Shown here: positions 1 through 11,900 of the stretch, in pieces
Layout: every line of letters begins with the position of its first letter
Position numbering within the stretch: the first letter of the stretch is position 1
DNA from: Ascaphus truei
Lineage: Eukaryota > Chordata > Amphibia > Anura > Ascaphidae
Length of the DNA stretch: 64,000 nt
Reading direction: 5' to 3'
Assembly (NCBI GenBank): GCA_036426205.1
Contig: WSYH01001262.1
Location: 62,001-126,000 of the forward strand
Translations under genes and position numbers: made by a program
Notes under the pieces: generated by a model
What the model was told of the DNA's origin: nothing
Seen by the model: only the letters and a program-made list of their open reading frames with translations
The model's database searches: none

Positions 1-26
1 GCACACCACACACATCCCACCCCCCA

Positions 27-385
27 TGCACCTCACATCATTCTCCCCCCCTGCACCTCACATCACTCTCCCCCCAGCACCTCACATCACTCTCCCCCTC
101 TGCACCGCACATCACTCTCCCCCTCTGCATCTCACATCACTCTCCCCCCTGCACCTCACATCTCTCCCCCCCTGCACCTCACATCACTCTCCCCCTGCAC
201 CTCACATACTCTCCCCACCCTTGCACCTCACATAACTCACCCCCCCCTGCACCTCACATCACTCTCCCCCCTGCACCTCACATCACTCTCCCCCCTGCAA
301 CGTACAGCACCTTCCCTCCTGCACCTCACATCACTCTCCCCCCCTGCAACTCACATCACACCCCCCCCCACTGCATCTCAACACC
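27..385. repeat. Minisatellite, ~24-26 bp unit
   Basis: About a dozen head-to-tail copies of a C-rich unit of roughly 24-26 bases, core CTGCACCTCACATCACTC followed by a C-run of variable length. Copies differ mainly in C-run length and single substitutions. Open frames through it are artefacts of the repeat. The start may lie outside the window. Confidence 0.9.
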
Positions 386-800
386 ACCTCTCCCCCTCAC
401 AATGAGAAAACAGTCGGGCCCCACCAGCCCATTTCAGCAGCCCCCCACTTCATGTTCAGCACACCCCCCAGCCCATTCATTTCAGCAGCCCCCCGCATGA
501 ATGAATGAACTACCCCCCCCCCCATGCTTACCTGGTGATGGCGGCAGGGAAGCGCGAGGGATGCGCGCTCTAGCAGCAGACCCGGAAGTTCCGGGTCGCG
601 CTACACTGCTAGAGCGCGTCCCCGTACTCGAGGAGGGAGGTTAGAGGAGAGCGCACAAAGACACTACTGGAGCGCGTCCTTCTTTCCCTACCAGGGATGG
701 GGGGTGAAGAAAGGGGGGGTTGAAGGGGGTCCGTCGCGGGCCGCACGGGGTGCCTCGGCGGGCCGTATGTTGTGCAGCCCTGGTCTAAACCAACTACTTT
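386..800. other. C-run and GC-rich stretch, no gene seen
   Basis: C-runs alternate with short repeated phrases (CAGCCCATT, TTTCAGCAGCCCCCC), then a GC-rich, CpG-containing stretch with an inverted phrase around 573-612 (CTCTAGCAGCAG... and ...CTGCTAGAGCGCG). The end near 755-790 (GGGCCGTATGTTGTGCAGCCC) resembles the terminus of a hAT-type transposon. I see no coding signal. Confidence 0.35.
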
Positions 801-1830
801 TAATTTCTCATGAAAACCAGAAAAAGAACGTTCAAGCGCAAAAATCACTTTGTCAAATGTTTTAAATGTGATAAAATAAGTGAACACATGAAAACATTCA
901 GAAACATATACTGTAAAATACAACCCTTAGATGTAATGTAGCTCCGTCAAAACAAGAAGAGATTTTTTCCAATCTAACTTCCCAAGGAAGCGCTTTGAGG
1001 GAAAAATGTACTGTATGGTGTATCACGCTGAGAATCTCTGGCCTCAATGGACGCCTGTAATTGTTTCATCCCAGTCCCCATTAGTGACATCATTGTCCAA
1101 AAGTAACATGGCATTGGTTTGAGAGTGGAGGGTGTCGGCATCTGTTGCAGCACAACTCTAGGATTTCATTTTTAGACCATGGTGATCTGAATGAATGTTT
1201 CACTGTTCAGTTTGTGAGTTAACTACTTTTATCCTTATTCACGTTATAAAACAATATTGTACTATGTATCTCCTACATTCTATAATTGTGAGTAACATCT
1301 ATTCCTGCAAATTCGAAGACCCATTGCCTGTTTAAGGAGGGTTTAACCCCTTAGAAAACGCTTTATTTTTTCTACCATCATGTGAGTGGGACTAATTTTA
1401 TTTACTTTACCACCAAGTGATTATTGAAACATTGCATTTTCTATTTTATTTATATCCTGTGAACCTTTGTGCTCCAGAATCCTTGTTTTAATATTTACTT
1501 CATGCGTCAATCTACAGCATCAATTTTTTAACTTTCAACTCTCTCCTTCACCGATCAACATCAGCATCCCTACAGCCCATGTAGCTGAAGACCTCACCAA
1601 CCACTTTAAAGATCAATGCTATTCGAAAAAACATTGCACTTTGTTGTGGGTGGGACTTGGCAAACTGTCCTCCTTGCAATCTTCCCCGCCAGATACAAGA
1701 CGGAGGAGCACTTCACATCAGAGCCCCAGCACTCAGACCTCCCTCCCAAGCTCCTCCCCTCCTCATTGGCTCCCTGCCACACCAAGTGACGCGTCACCGA
1801 TTGGGATCACAATCCTATTGTCCACAATAA
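801..1830. other. AT-rich intergenic sequence, nothing recognised
   Basis: Ordinary AT-rich sequence with scattered stops in all frames. No splice-bounded coding segment or clear repeat was recognised. Confidence 0.4.
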
Positions 1831-1839
1831 TCAAGAGAC

Positions 1840-2080
1840 AATCACAAGGGCAGTTCTCCTTACTCTTTTTATTGGACCAGTCTGACACTTTTGATACTGT
1901 TGAACATCCCTTTCTTCTGCACTGCCTCCATCCCATAAACCTGCATGAGTCTTCTCTCTACTGGTTTACTTCTTACTGTATACATCGGACCCCTCCCTCA
2001 GCATCTGCTTTGCTGGCACATCCTCCTTGTCACTCCCACTCTAGCTGGTGTACTCCGGGTCTTTAATCGAAGACCTCTAA
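1840..2080 (+). mobile_element. Decayed non-LTR retrotransposon RT fragment
   Basis: The plus-strand frame reads like the reverse-transcriptase segment of an L2/CR1-type LINE: an LLFLLDQSDTFDTVEH stretch equivalent to the usual 'LDLSAAFDTVDH' motif, followed by a leucine-rich and tryptophan-containing segment (SSLYWFTSYC). It is short and not part of a full ORF, so it is a dead fragment. It may belong with the LINE tail at 4.77-5.4 kb on the same strand, with the solo LTR at 2864-4675 inserted between them, but the two could be separate insertions. Confidence 0.55.
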
Positions 2081-2863
2081 TCTTCACCATTTATACCTCT
2101 TTCTTTGGAAAATTAATAGTCATTCGATGTTCACATATCCCTGTATGCCAATACCCAAATCTACCTTCCCCCTTTCTTATCACAAAGAAGGTAGAACATA
2201 CTTTACAACCAAATATCTAGGAAGTGCTACAGTTGGGGAATAATTAATAGTAATTATAGACCATATTATAAAAACAAAATATATTTAAAAAAAATTAAGT
2301 CTCAAAAATTATAACCACAAGACATGTATGTGATTAGGTGGTGTGGATAATTACAACGATTTTCAGCATTTGCCAAATTAGATGCACTTTGCTGGGCTCA
2401 ATATGTTTTCATCGAGTTTTCCATATCTGTCCTATCATAGGTGCACAAGTTATAAGCCCCAAGAGTAATTTACAAAAGTGGTTGAGTCATTAAAATGAAT
2501 GTATTTGCTATGCAGAGTACATTGTAATGATTAAGGCATTTACAGCTCATGAGAGTTAGACTAATGAAACTTCACAAAACAAAAACCTCCATCAAACAAA
2601 AGCATTTTTGAACCCCAAATTGCATGAAAATGTTAGCATTCTGTTGTTGCACACATTCACACTCGGGGCTCTGCACACACAAAACTGGAGATGTTTCACT
2701 AACTGGTTTTCTGCTATTTTTCATGGATGTCTGGTCACTCAAGCGTAACATGTCAATACCAGAAAATCTAATTTCTCTCCTAACTTCACACCTCTACTTT
2801 ACTTCTCACTTGCAATAATAGACAACTATCCTTTTTATATTCCAGACCAGAGGCTTGGGTGTT

Positions 2864-4675
2864 TGTGACGGCGAGGGGGTAACCAGGCCATAAATAAAGG
2901 TATTTTGCTCGGCTGGTTACCTCTGAGCCATATTTGGGGTTTTAGAGTGTCAGCTCTTGAACCTGGTTGTTGTACATAAAATGCATATGACTGTATGACA
3001 AAGAATTTGTGTTTTACCTTTCCAGGAGTGCTAACCAGTGGTAATAGAGAGGCTATGAGTTTCAAGGGAGGGGTTGCGGTAAAAGTGTTGTCAGATTGTG
3101 TCTAGGTAGCTGGGGTCCAGAGTTGCTGGCCGCCCACAAATGTATCCGGGAATAAGGTCAAATTCCCGGGGACATATAGACATGTCACCCCGGTCAAAAT
3201 CTTCCCTTGAAAACAGTTACGCGACTCACCGCCAGGTTTCCCTGATTCAGCACAGACCATAAAGGTAAATGAAGGCATAGGGATGTGTATCCTGGGTACA
3301 GTCAGGAGTCCCTAAGTTAGTGAGGGTCCCCCAGTATATGCCCAGATCCCAAGAACCAGTATAGAGGTTCTGGGGGATACTCAAACCATATATGAGGTTG
3401 CAAGGGTTTTTATGAAACCTAAGTCCAGTTTTCAGTAAAGGAATGAACTACAGCTCTGGGAATGAACCTAAGCGTTTCTTAGTTCTAACTAAGTTTGGTT
3501 TTCTTAATGGAATGAGCTACAGCCCTGTATATTAACCTAAGCGTCTTTTCATTCTACTTGGGGACTTAGAAGAAATATGGGGAAAAATATTTTGTTTCAT
3601 AAATGTTTAATAGCCCATAGAGCTACGAGGGTTTTAAAGTCTAAGTCAGGTTTGCAGTGGGTGAGGGATATGGCTAGTGGGAATAAAAGTAAAGAGAACC
3701 ATTCTACCCCTCATAGCCAAAAGACAGACGGAATAAAAGTGTAAAGTATATTTTATTAAACAGGTATGTTTAAAATGTATTATGTGGTGCCACTGTGTCT
3801 ACTCGAGGTCCGGACTTGAAAGCCACAGATACTGCCAGAGGTGTGGAGAACATTTGGGCAGGATGGCTAGGTGAAGTACCCACGTCCTGGGATCAATGCA
3901 AGCCGGAACGGCTAGCATTTGCCTTCCCAGACCTGGAGGCACCAAGCCCCGCGGGTGGCTTCTGCAAACAAGTGGCTAAGATGGCAAACTTGCGCATGCC
4001 CTTGTTTAATTCAGAAGCTCTGCATACCCGGCTGCAGAAGACTGGCAGCCATCTGATTGGCTGGCTGGAAAGTTCCCTCGTGGGATTGGCTGTAGTATGG
4101 TGGAATGAACTCCAAAATACTATAAGATACCCAGCAGCCAATTCGATGTTGAGATTCTCTAAGATTTCGAACGCCAAGACAGCAGCAGCACATTTGAAAC
4201 CACCAAAAGATGCTCTTGGAGAAATAGACGCGAGCCGGCTTCCGAAAATTAAAGGTGAGAAATGTTCTAAGTCTTACTTTTCGGGGCCAAGTTTTCAGAA
4301 TAGAACGTAGCGGTCGCGGTTGGGATAGCAAGCCAAAAAGAGTACCAGGACGTTTGGTGATATCTCCTGGTCAATGGATTTCGGTGTCTCCGGCACAGAT
4401 ACTGCGGTGGCGTCAGGAACTTCATGCCGATTTGAGTTCCAGGACATTTGGGGCAAAGTTCCAGTCAACTACAAACTTTGTTTTATGGACTGTAGAAGTT
4501 AGAAAAGTCTAGTTTTCCCCCAGACCCCAGTAAGTATGTCTTTCTCTTGTATTTTGTAATCCACTGTGTGTACGTCTGTTTCAATGGAATAAATGACAAT
4601 TCGTTTTACTATTTGGTTTTGCTCAGTGATTATGATCCTGGTATAAAAGGTGTAAATGCCTGGTCTCCCATGACA
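2864..4675 (+). mobile_element. Solo LTR of the Gmr1-type gypsy family, with perfect TSD
   Basis: An 1812-bp unit starting TGTGACGG and ending CCATGACA, flanked on both sides by GTGTT (2859-2863 and 4676-4680), a perfect 5-bp target-site duplication. The same LTR family recurs at 38406-40059 (attached to protease, integrase and RT), 42469-45799, 43141-44753, 46062-47675 and 63841 onward. No internal coding region is present, so this is a solo LTR left by recombination between two LTRs. The frames at 3.8-4.5 kb lie inside the LTR and are not genes. Confidence 0.85.
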
Positions 4676-4769
4676 GTGTTTTCCTAGCACCTCACCAAAT
4701 CTGGATAAGTTCACCTCCGCTATATTGCTAAAATATGCCCCTTCTTCACTAAACAAGCCACCAAAATTC

Positions 4770-5400
4770 AGGTTAACTCATAACTGGATTAGTGCAACCT
4801 GCTTCTCTCCACCCCCTCTGCCCTCTACAGTTCATTATAAATGCTTCTGCCAGGCCCATTTTTACCTTACTCACCCTGCTCTTCCTATGCTGTGCCACTA
4901 TGCAAATCATAACATTGGCTAACCATCTCTACAAAAGCCATGCATAGCACCGCTCCTCCATATTTCTAACGGCATATCTTAGTACTCGCCCACATGCAAT
5001 GGGCTTGTGATCTACATCTCTCCACCTTCCTCTTTCCTTCCTCCCTCCTGGCTCAGACTTCTTGTGTGCTGCACTCCAACTTTGAGATTCTCTACCACGC
5101 ACGATCAGAGTCTCCTCCATCATACATACAAAAGTTCCCCAAACACACACTTTTTCAAGCAGGTTTATCAAACACTCTGACTTCTCTTTTACTTACATCG
5201 TAGGACATACTCTGGGGCCCAAAGCCGATAGCTAAACCCAGGTTGACCACCCCCCCCAACACATGCGTTACTCATCATGTCTTCCAACTTTTTTAGTTTG
5301 TAAACTCTTCGAAGCAGAGACCTCCTTCCTATTCGCAGTTTGTCTTAACTTATATGTATTCTTTATGTACAATGTATGCTAGAGCCATACAAATAAGAGA
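4770..5400 (+). mobile_element. L2-type LINE 3' region
   Basis: Pyrimidine-rich plus-strand sequence with phrases typical of vertebrate L2-like tails (GGATTAGTGCAACCTGCTTCTC; then TTTGTAAACTCTTCGAAGCAGAGACC near 5300 and a TATGTATTCTTTATGTACAATGTATG end). Frames are broken. It may be the 3' part of the LINE whose RT fragment is at about 1.84-2.08 kb. Confidence 0.6.
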
Positions 5401-5555
5401 TAATATGAGAGAGGTTAAAAACAAGGACATTTGTTCATAATAATGCATATTCTGTGACATTTACAACAATGGGACAGGGAAAAAAAACCCAGGAAAATCT
5501 AAATAAAAAAAAAAACAGCTTCTTCCCCATTATAAAAAGAATCTGAAATATTCAC

Positions 5556-5561
5556 TTTATT
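5556..5561 (-). terminator. Candidate DROSHA polyadenylation hexamer (AATAAA)
   Basis: TTTATT on the plus strand reads AATAAA on the minus strand, about 320 bases after the DROSHA stop codon. A second AATAAA (5880-5885) overlaps the stop codon and is too early for a normal 3' UTR. The 5.56-5.88 kb interval is therefore the likely short 3' UTR; no transcript evidence is available here. Confidence 0.45.
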
Positions 5562-5880
5562 GATACACTGAAACAAGGGTTTTTTGTTGTTGATAAAACC
5601 AATGCAATAAAAACAAAATAATTTAAGCACACGCGTTCTTAAACATAATTTAAGTAAAATAAGCTAAAGATAAAAGTCACTAAAATAGACAAATACTAGA
5701 GAGAGAGAAAAAAAAAGAAAAGAAGTGACGCATATACTTAAGAAACAAAACAAAAGATCCATGATTTTCTATTAGCCATCACTGGACACAGCAGGATGTT
5801 TATAAGTAAATGCGTACAGGCAGGATCAGGTTGCATGAGAACAGTCCCTAGGGAGTTGGATAGTGTAAGAATGACAGGCT

Positions 5881-5999
5881 TTATTTTCTCACATCTTCTG
5901 TGCAATCCTGGTGCTCCTTCTCCAACCTCATTTCTTCCAACTCTTGCTTGTACTTCCGTTCGATAAAGCGCTTCTGATAAGCCATCTGGGGGAAGTTAT
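5881..5999 (-). CDS. drosha: DROSHA last coding exon
   Basis: Acceptor CACCAG at 6000-6005, then AT|AAC; the split codon TAT (Y) is completed by the T ending the previous exon. It encodes YNFPQMAYQKRFIERKYK followed by a charged tail (EEMRLEKEH...) and ends TAA. This is the end of the dsRBD plus a basic/acidic C-terminal tail. The final residues (DCTEDVRK) differ from mammalian DROSHA, where the tail is somewhat longer; the core FPQMA-QKRFIERKY is strongly conserved. The stop codon overlaps an AATAAA hexamer. Confidence 0.95.
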
Positions 6000-8900
6000 C
6001 TGGTGCAAGAAGAAGAATGAGATTACTTGTGTTCTGTTTCTTACACACTGCTCTGTGTAGGGAAAAATGTTTAAAACTTGAAGAAATGTAAAAGCTGTTG
6101 ACCGGGCTTCACCTCTTAAAAATACAGATATCATTGAGTATGTATATTTTGTCAGAGAAAATATGATTTGTTTGCAGTCTCTACAGGTCTGGGATAGATT
6201 TTCTTATGTCATAGTTGCAGAAGTAGTTAGCATTCAATCTTATAAAACTAAGATCCTGTCAATAACTCTTCAGAGATTAAACTGCTTGAAGCACATTTTA
6301 AATGAGCACTGAGAGGGTTTAAAAGGAAAAAAAGAGAGAAAAGATAAAAAGAAATATACAGAACAGGGCAAAAAAATTATCTTACACTTATCCAGAGCAT
6401 CCATTGCAGCTCCCATTTCAGCTTGCTGAATACTGCAAGAAAAAAAGCTCCAATTAACCTAATTACCACCATTAGCTTTAACAGAGCTCTTAAATCCTTT
6501 TAAGCGGCAATAAGACAGGAAAATGAGAATGAGATACGCAGTATTTCTTCAGGGTCTTTATAAAAAACACATTGAAACGTTGGTTCGTGATTGCTGCAGA
6601 CGTCCAAACTTATTTTGCAGCCCTGAGTTTCTTTATCCTAAAAACATGCAGTAATATTAAAAAATAAATAAATAATAGTAAGAATGTACCTAATAAAAAA
6701 ATCAAAACTAAGTGGCCAAAATTTATGCCGTGAAGGCCCTGCCAATGCGAACACAAACGGATGAGGACACGGGGGCCTGTATTAACTCCTAGTTTGTACA
6801 AAAAACCAACCATGAGTGGGAAAAAAAAGTCCTGTGAGAAGAGCGTGTGCAGACTTGCACAATCTCTGCTAAGACATCTTTACTACTTTCAACTGTGGTC
6901 AGTTAAAACTTTTCAAAATCTGATTCTTATTTTTTTTAAATAGATCATTGAAATTTTGTACAAGCTTAATGCACAACTACACATAATTTTCTAATTTTAC
7001 TTGTGTCTGATTAAATGCATTTATTCCATTGAACAAGCAAGTTTCAGCATTCAAATGAAATACTTGCAGAATAAAATCTTTGAAACAAACAAACCTGCTC
7101 TGCAGATACCTTTGTTCACAAAACCGCTGAATGGAGATCTCCACATAATTACCTGCTCATCATTCTGGCATGACAGGTAGCCCCCCTCCCCCGCCCCCTC
7201 CTCCTTTAATCTACACAAAAATGAGCACATGCAGGATCCTTACTAATAATATTCTTTCAGGATGGTGAGAAAAATTCTGGCACAGACTGACAGTTCCTAG
7301 GGGATGTAACATTGATTGTCTATTAACCTTTCCTTCATGTATGTTATTTGAGAAATGCATACGGTTTTGTTTGTATGCATGTATGGCATGGAGTAGTGCG
7401 GGGGGCGCGGGGTTTACAGAGACCAAGGGCGCTTTCCCGAAGGCTCTTAAATCAAGTGCCGGAGGAGCTGCAGGGCCTCTGTAAACCTAACTTACCTTGG
7501 CTCCGGTGGCTTCTCACACGCGTCCCCATAGCAACGTGACGTCATGACGCCGAAGCGGGGGTGCGGAGGTGAGGGTACCGGCGGCAGGGAAAAAAGTTTG
7601 CGCCCCCTGGCATGGACGATCCGTGCGCAATTTTGCAAATTACTGCTGAGATTGTAAGCAAGAGCAATGCTATTGTGTCATTTAGTGGATCTTAAGTGGA
7701 AGGGATTTAAACATAAGATCATAGCCCAGTGTTTTTCACAAATAACTCATTGATGTTTGAGATGGCTACTTTAAAAAAAATTATATCAATTAGCAAATTG
7801 AAAGATTACCAGGCGGCATGCAAAGTTTCATCCAGAGTAATCTGTTTTTATTGTATTACATCATGTAATATTAGGGCCTCATTAGGGAACTCATTCTAGG
7901 AAGCTCCCCCATCAGCAATCAGCAAAACCATTTTGCAATAAGCAAAAAAAGCCAATGCAATGTCCATATAAATGTTCAAAATGTTTTATTTTTTTTCTGG
8001 TAATATTTTTGAGTGCTAAAACTCCAACTGACTGTTTTTGCTCCTTTTTTTTTTTTTTTTTTTTTAAATAAACGTTCTTAACTTTAATTAGTGTAAAGAA
8101 AAACAGCTTTTCAGTTACCTTGGTCCTTTACCACAGCCAATTCTTCCACCTTTGAAATAGACTGCGACTGTGTAAGTTCTTGCATGGGAAGGCCCCACTG
8201 TTTGTAAAGTCCTGAAACAGAAACAAGCTGCTTTGGATTTCCCACATCAGACACTCTTTCCCCTCGCTCCATATTATGAGCCTTTTGTCTCTGCATGTGG
8301 CCCAACACACCAGCTAGATTGTAACTTGTTTGGGCAAGGGACTATTTGTCCTTAATGTTTCATGAATTAAGATTGTGAGCTCTTCGAGGCAGGGACTCCT
8401 TTTTCTAAATGTCAGTTTTATGTCTGAAAACACTTCTTCCCATCATGTGTTATTTGTATTATTTATTTATAGGAGTGACACGTATATTACTGCTGTGAAG
8501 CGCTATGTACATAAATGGTGCTATATAAAGAAAGCTATACATACATACTTTTCATATTACGCCCTTATTTGTATTATTCTTCCCTGTACTAGGTCTTGTA
8601 TAATATTTATGTAAAATGTGGTGTACACTTGCTGGCAGTATACAAATAAAAAATACATTATCCTGCAATATTGTGACACATACTGCTGGGGAAAAGTGTC
8701 ACATACAACGACAACTTTAAAGACAATAATGCATAGGCAAGAACCATCAGACAGTAATACGAATATGCGGCATTTGGGGCTAGGTCTTACTTGTACAGAG
8801 GAATATCTGGTTCTTTCCCTTCCGTTCGTAGGGTCAGGCAGCACTGCTGAAGCTGGGATTTGGGATCATTCCAATCTTGATTTAGAATGAACTCCTACAT

Positions 8901-11900
8901 TAAATGCACCAAATGCTTGTTATACAGATGAAACTTTCAACTTAGTATCAGGTAACACAGAAATATAAAAATGGGATAAAAAAAAAAATATATATGTTTC
9001 ACTTGGTTAAACTTGTCTGCACATTTTCCTGGATGCTGTTAAACATTAGATACCATTTAATCCTTGCCTTTTGTCCTGACATTCACACTCTTTGAAGCAT
9101 CTTTTGAGTAATTTCCTTTACTACCCATCACAACCTGTCGAGAGACTGTTCCATCTGTCTACTACGCAAGAACGGTACTTCACCATGTTTTCCTTTAAGC
9201 CAGTGCTCTAAACCGTTCTCGAGCAAGGGCATCCTGAAGGAATTTTCTAAAAAGACAGTCCTGCTCTTCAGACCACACATCCCCTCCTTGCTTAAACTCT
9301 GGTACACACACATGTCAGCTGCTCAGCAGGTGCAGTGCTGTGCTGCATGGAAATGAAGAGGCTCCCCTCTCTCATCTTCCCGGTTGAGACGTGAGGCGGA
9401 ACGCAGCCTCTGTTTCCAGACAGCACAGGATGCACCCGCTGAGCAGCCAGCTGAGTTTTATTCCTTGGGGCCGCGGCACCCTGGTTGCTTAAAGCAACAT
9501 TTCTCGGTCTACTTTCTCTGAATAGTGATTCCAGCCAGTAACTTACAGTATTAATACCTATGGGGTATTTCAAAAGATTTCTAAGGGGCTTAAAAATAAA
9601 CCAGTAATTGTATTTCTGTGACGTTCACACAGAAGCTGGTGGATAACCGTTTAGTGTATGATGGGAAAAGGGAAAAACAATATGCTGCAGACACGAGCAC
9701 TGAAAAGATTAACAAAGAATTCCACCACATTTTCAGATGAGGGAATTGGAAACAGCTAGGCCTGTAGAAGCTAAAAAGAAAGACCATTTACCTTCAGTCG
9801 TGGAAAGAAGCACACATTCATAAATGTGTAAACGTATTCCAAGTCCTTGTCAATATAAAGTGCAGCAATGAAGGCTACAAATAAAACAGACTGGTTAATA
9901 TTTTACATGGTGTTCCAGCTCGCTCACAAACCTTAAAACAAGAAATTAGCAAAACATAGAAGTAACCTTTTTCTATATGGAATTTAGTTGTTGAGGAATG
10001 GCGTGGTTAGATAGATATAACCTCTGAAAGCAATAACCAGGTCGTTAAGGGTATGGAATAAATTGGCGACTGGAGATGGGAACACTTATTTTCCAAAGTT
10101 GGGATGCACTGTAACATTATATATTGTATTTATACAAGTCATCAATGCATTACTTGTCCTGAAATACACAACTACTCATTTCATAACACGGTCTATTTAT
10201 TTTTAAACACTCTGCTTTCACTTCACATGGAGACGGGTAGATGCACCGATTAAGACTCTAGCAAACATTCATCACATTGATAATAATTAGTTACATAATA
10301 GACAAAGAAGAATCTAAAGTTTTTGATGCCAAGTGTAAATGTATAATTTAATCTCTCTGATTACTTAACTGCGGGCACCTCAGTGTGCAACTGGCTACAA
10401 TGACCACTAACACGGCAACGCCTAACATGCAGTTACCAGCAACTGGAATAGCCAATATCCTATGTCATATTGGTCAAAATAATTTAGGAACATTACAAAG
10501 ACTCAGATGTACCTAGTGTCATGAACCAGATGGCTGCAAAATGTCACCAACCATATGCATTATCAAGATACGATATAGAAAACAGGGACACAGTCTGTAA
10601 TTGGACAGAGTGCACAGAACTGAGGAAATACACGTATGCTCATTGTATAAAATTATCTTAAAGAAGCAACGTGTTTACCATTCCATCATTAATTATATCA
10701 CAAACATGGTTCTGTCACAGTTTGATGGATGAAACATGCTTTTTTTGGTTAAATTAAAAGCGATGACTTGAAAATAGAACATGTCCGTTATTTGTCCACT
10801 ACAGTACTTCGCGTTTCAAAACTTTGTAAGGAAACCCGTAACATTTCCTTTAGGTCCAGATCCATTACCAAACATATATACTGTATGGCATTTCCAATCA
10901 CGTGGAAGCAATCAAGTAGCGTACATAATATCTTGTCTATCATTTTTAAAATGTGTTTTAGATTTCAATATATGTTTCATAGTTTTTTTTAGCATGCCCC
11001 AAAGCTTGTTGCAAAGAGTAAGTAAATGACCATGCTCTTATAGAAGGCTTTCTGGGTCCACCTAAACACGATTACCAAATGAAGCTTACAATTATAGTAA
11101 TTCTATAATTGAATTATAGAATTCAATTCTATATATTAATGATTATAGGCTAAAGCAGTAAAATTCTGGGCATTACTGAAATCCCTGCCCTCTGATTGGT
11201 TGGAATTCCGGGCATTATTCAATCAGTAATGGCCGGAATTTTTGGCACCCTGCCAACTCATCTTTCAGAGATGCAGGGGGAGCGCGGCATCTCTGTTCCT
11301 CTCCTCTCACAGGCTCTCTCACAGCACATGCAGGCTCTCTGACTCTCCCCCACCTCCCTCCTCTGCTATTGCTGTCAGAAGCTGGCGGGTCCCAAATAGT
11401 AACTTTGTTACTTGCAACAAAGTAATATTTCTTCCACCACTTGCATAGCTTTTGCTAAGGTCATTTTTTTTAAATTTGTAGTTAAAATCACTGCCCCCCC
11501 CACTTCTCTTCCCATTCTCCCCTTCACCCACCTCTCCCCCTCCCCTCTTCTTACCACTCACCGAACCGTCCCCAGAGTGAAAAGCACACTGTGCTCTTCT
11601 CTCTCACCTTCAAATTCCCCCCCCCTCTGACTGGGGGTGAAAAAGAAATCATTGATGGCAGGGTGTAAGAGGGACCCTCTCCACAGAACTTCCCTCACTG
11701 ATTTACAATCGCTGTTTTTGTTCGATGGAGAGTATCATCATTACTATTATGATCCTTCCCCAAGTTTCTTATTTTTCTGTAGCACTGAGGATGTTACATG
11801 AAATAAATGTTTTGGCACTGGCTATATTACTCAAATCTAAACAAATGCCTTTACTGATTTTGCGGTTTTTGTTATTTTAGCTCTGGGACCCTGTTAAGTT

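Noticed and set aside
26..235. 69-codon His/Pro-rich ORF
   Set aside because: It is a translation of the minisatellite unit; no promoter, domain or splice evidence.
1..385. CRISPR-like array
   Set aside because: Units abut without unique spacers, and the DNA is vertebrate.
3795..4512. 171- and 85-codon frames
   Set aside because: They lie wholly within the solo LTR and recur as broken frames in its other copies.
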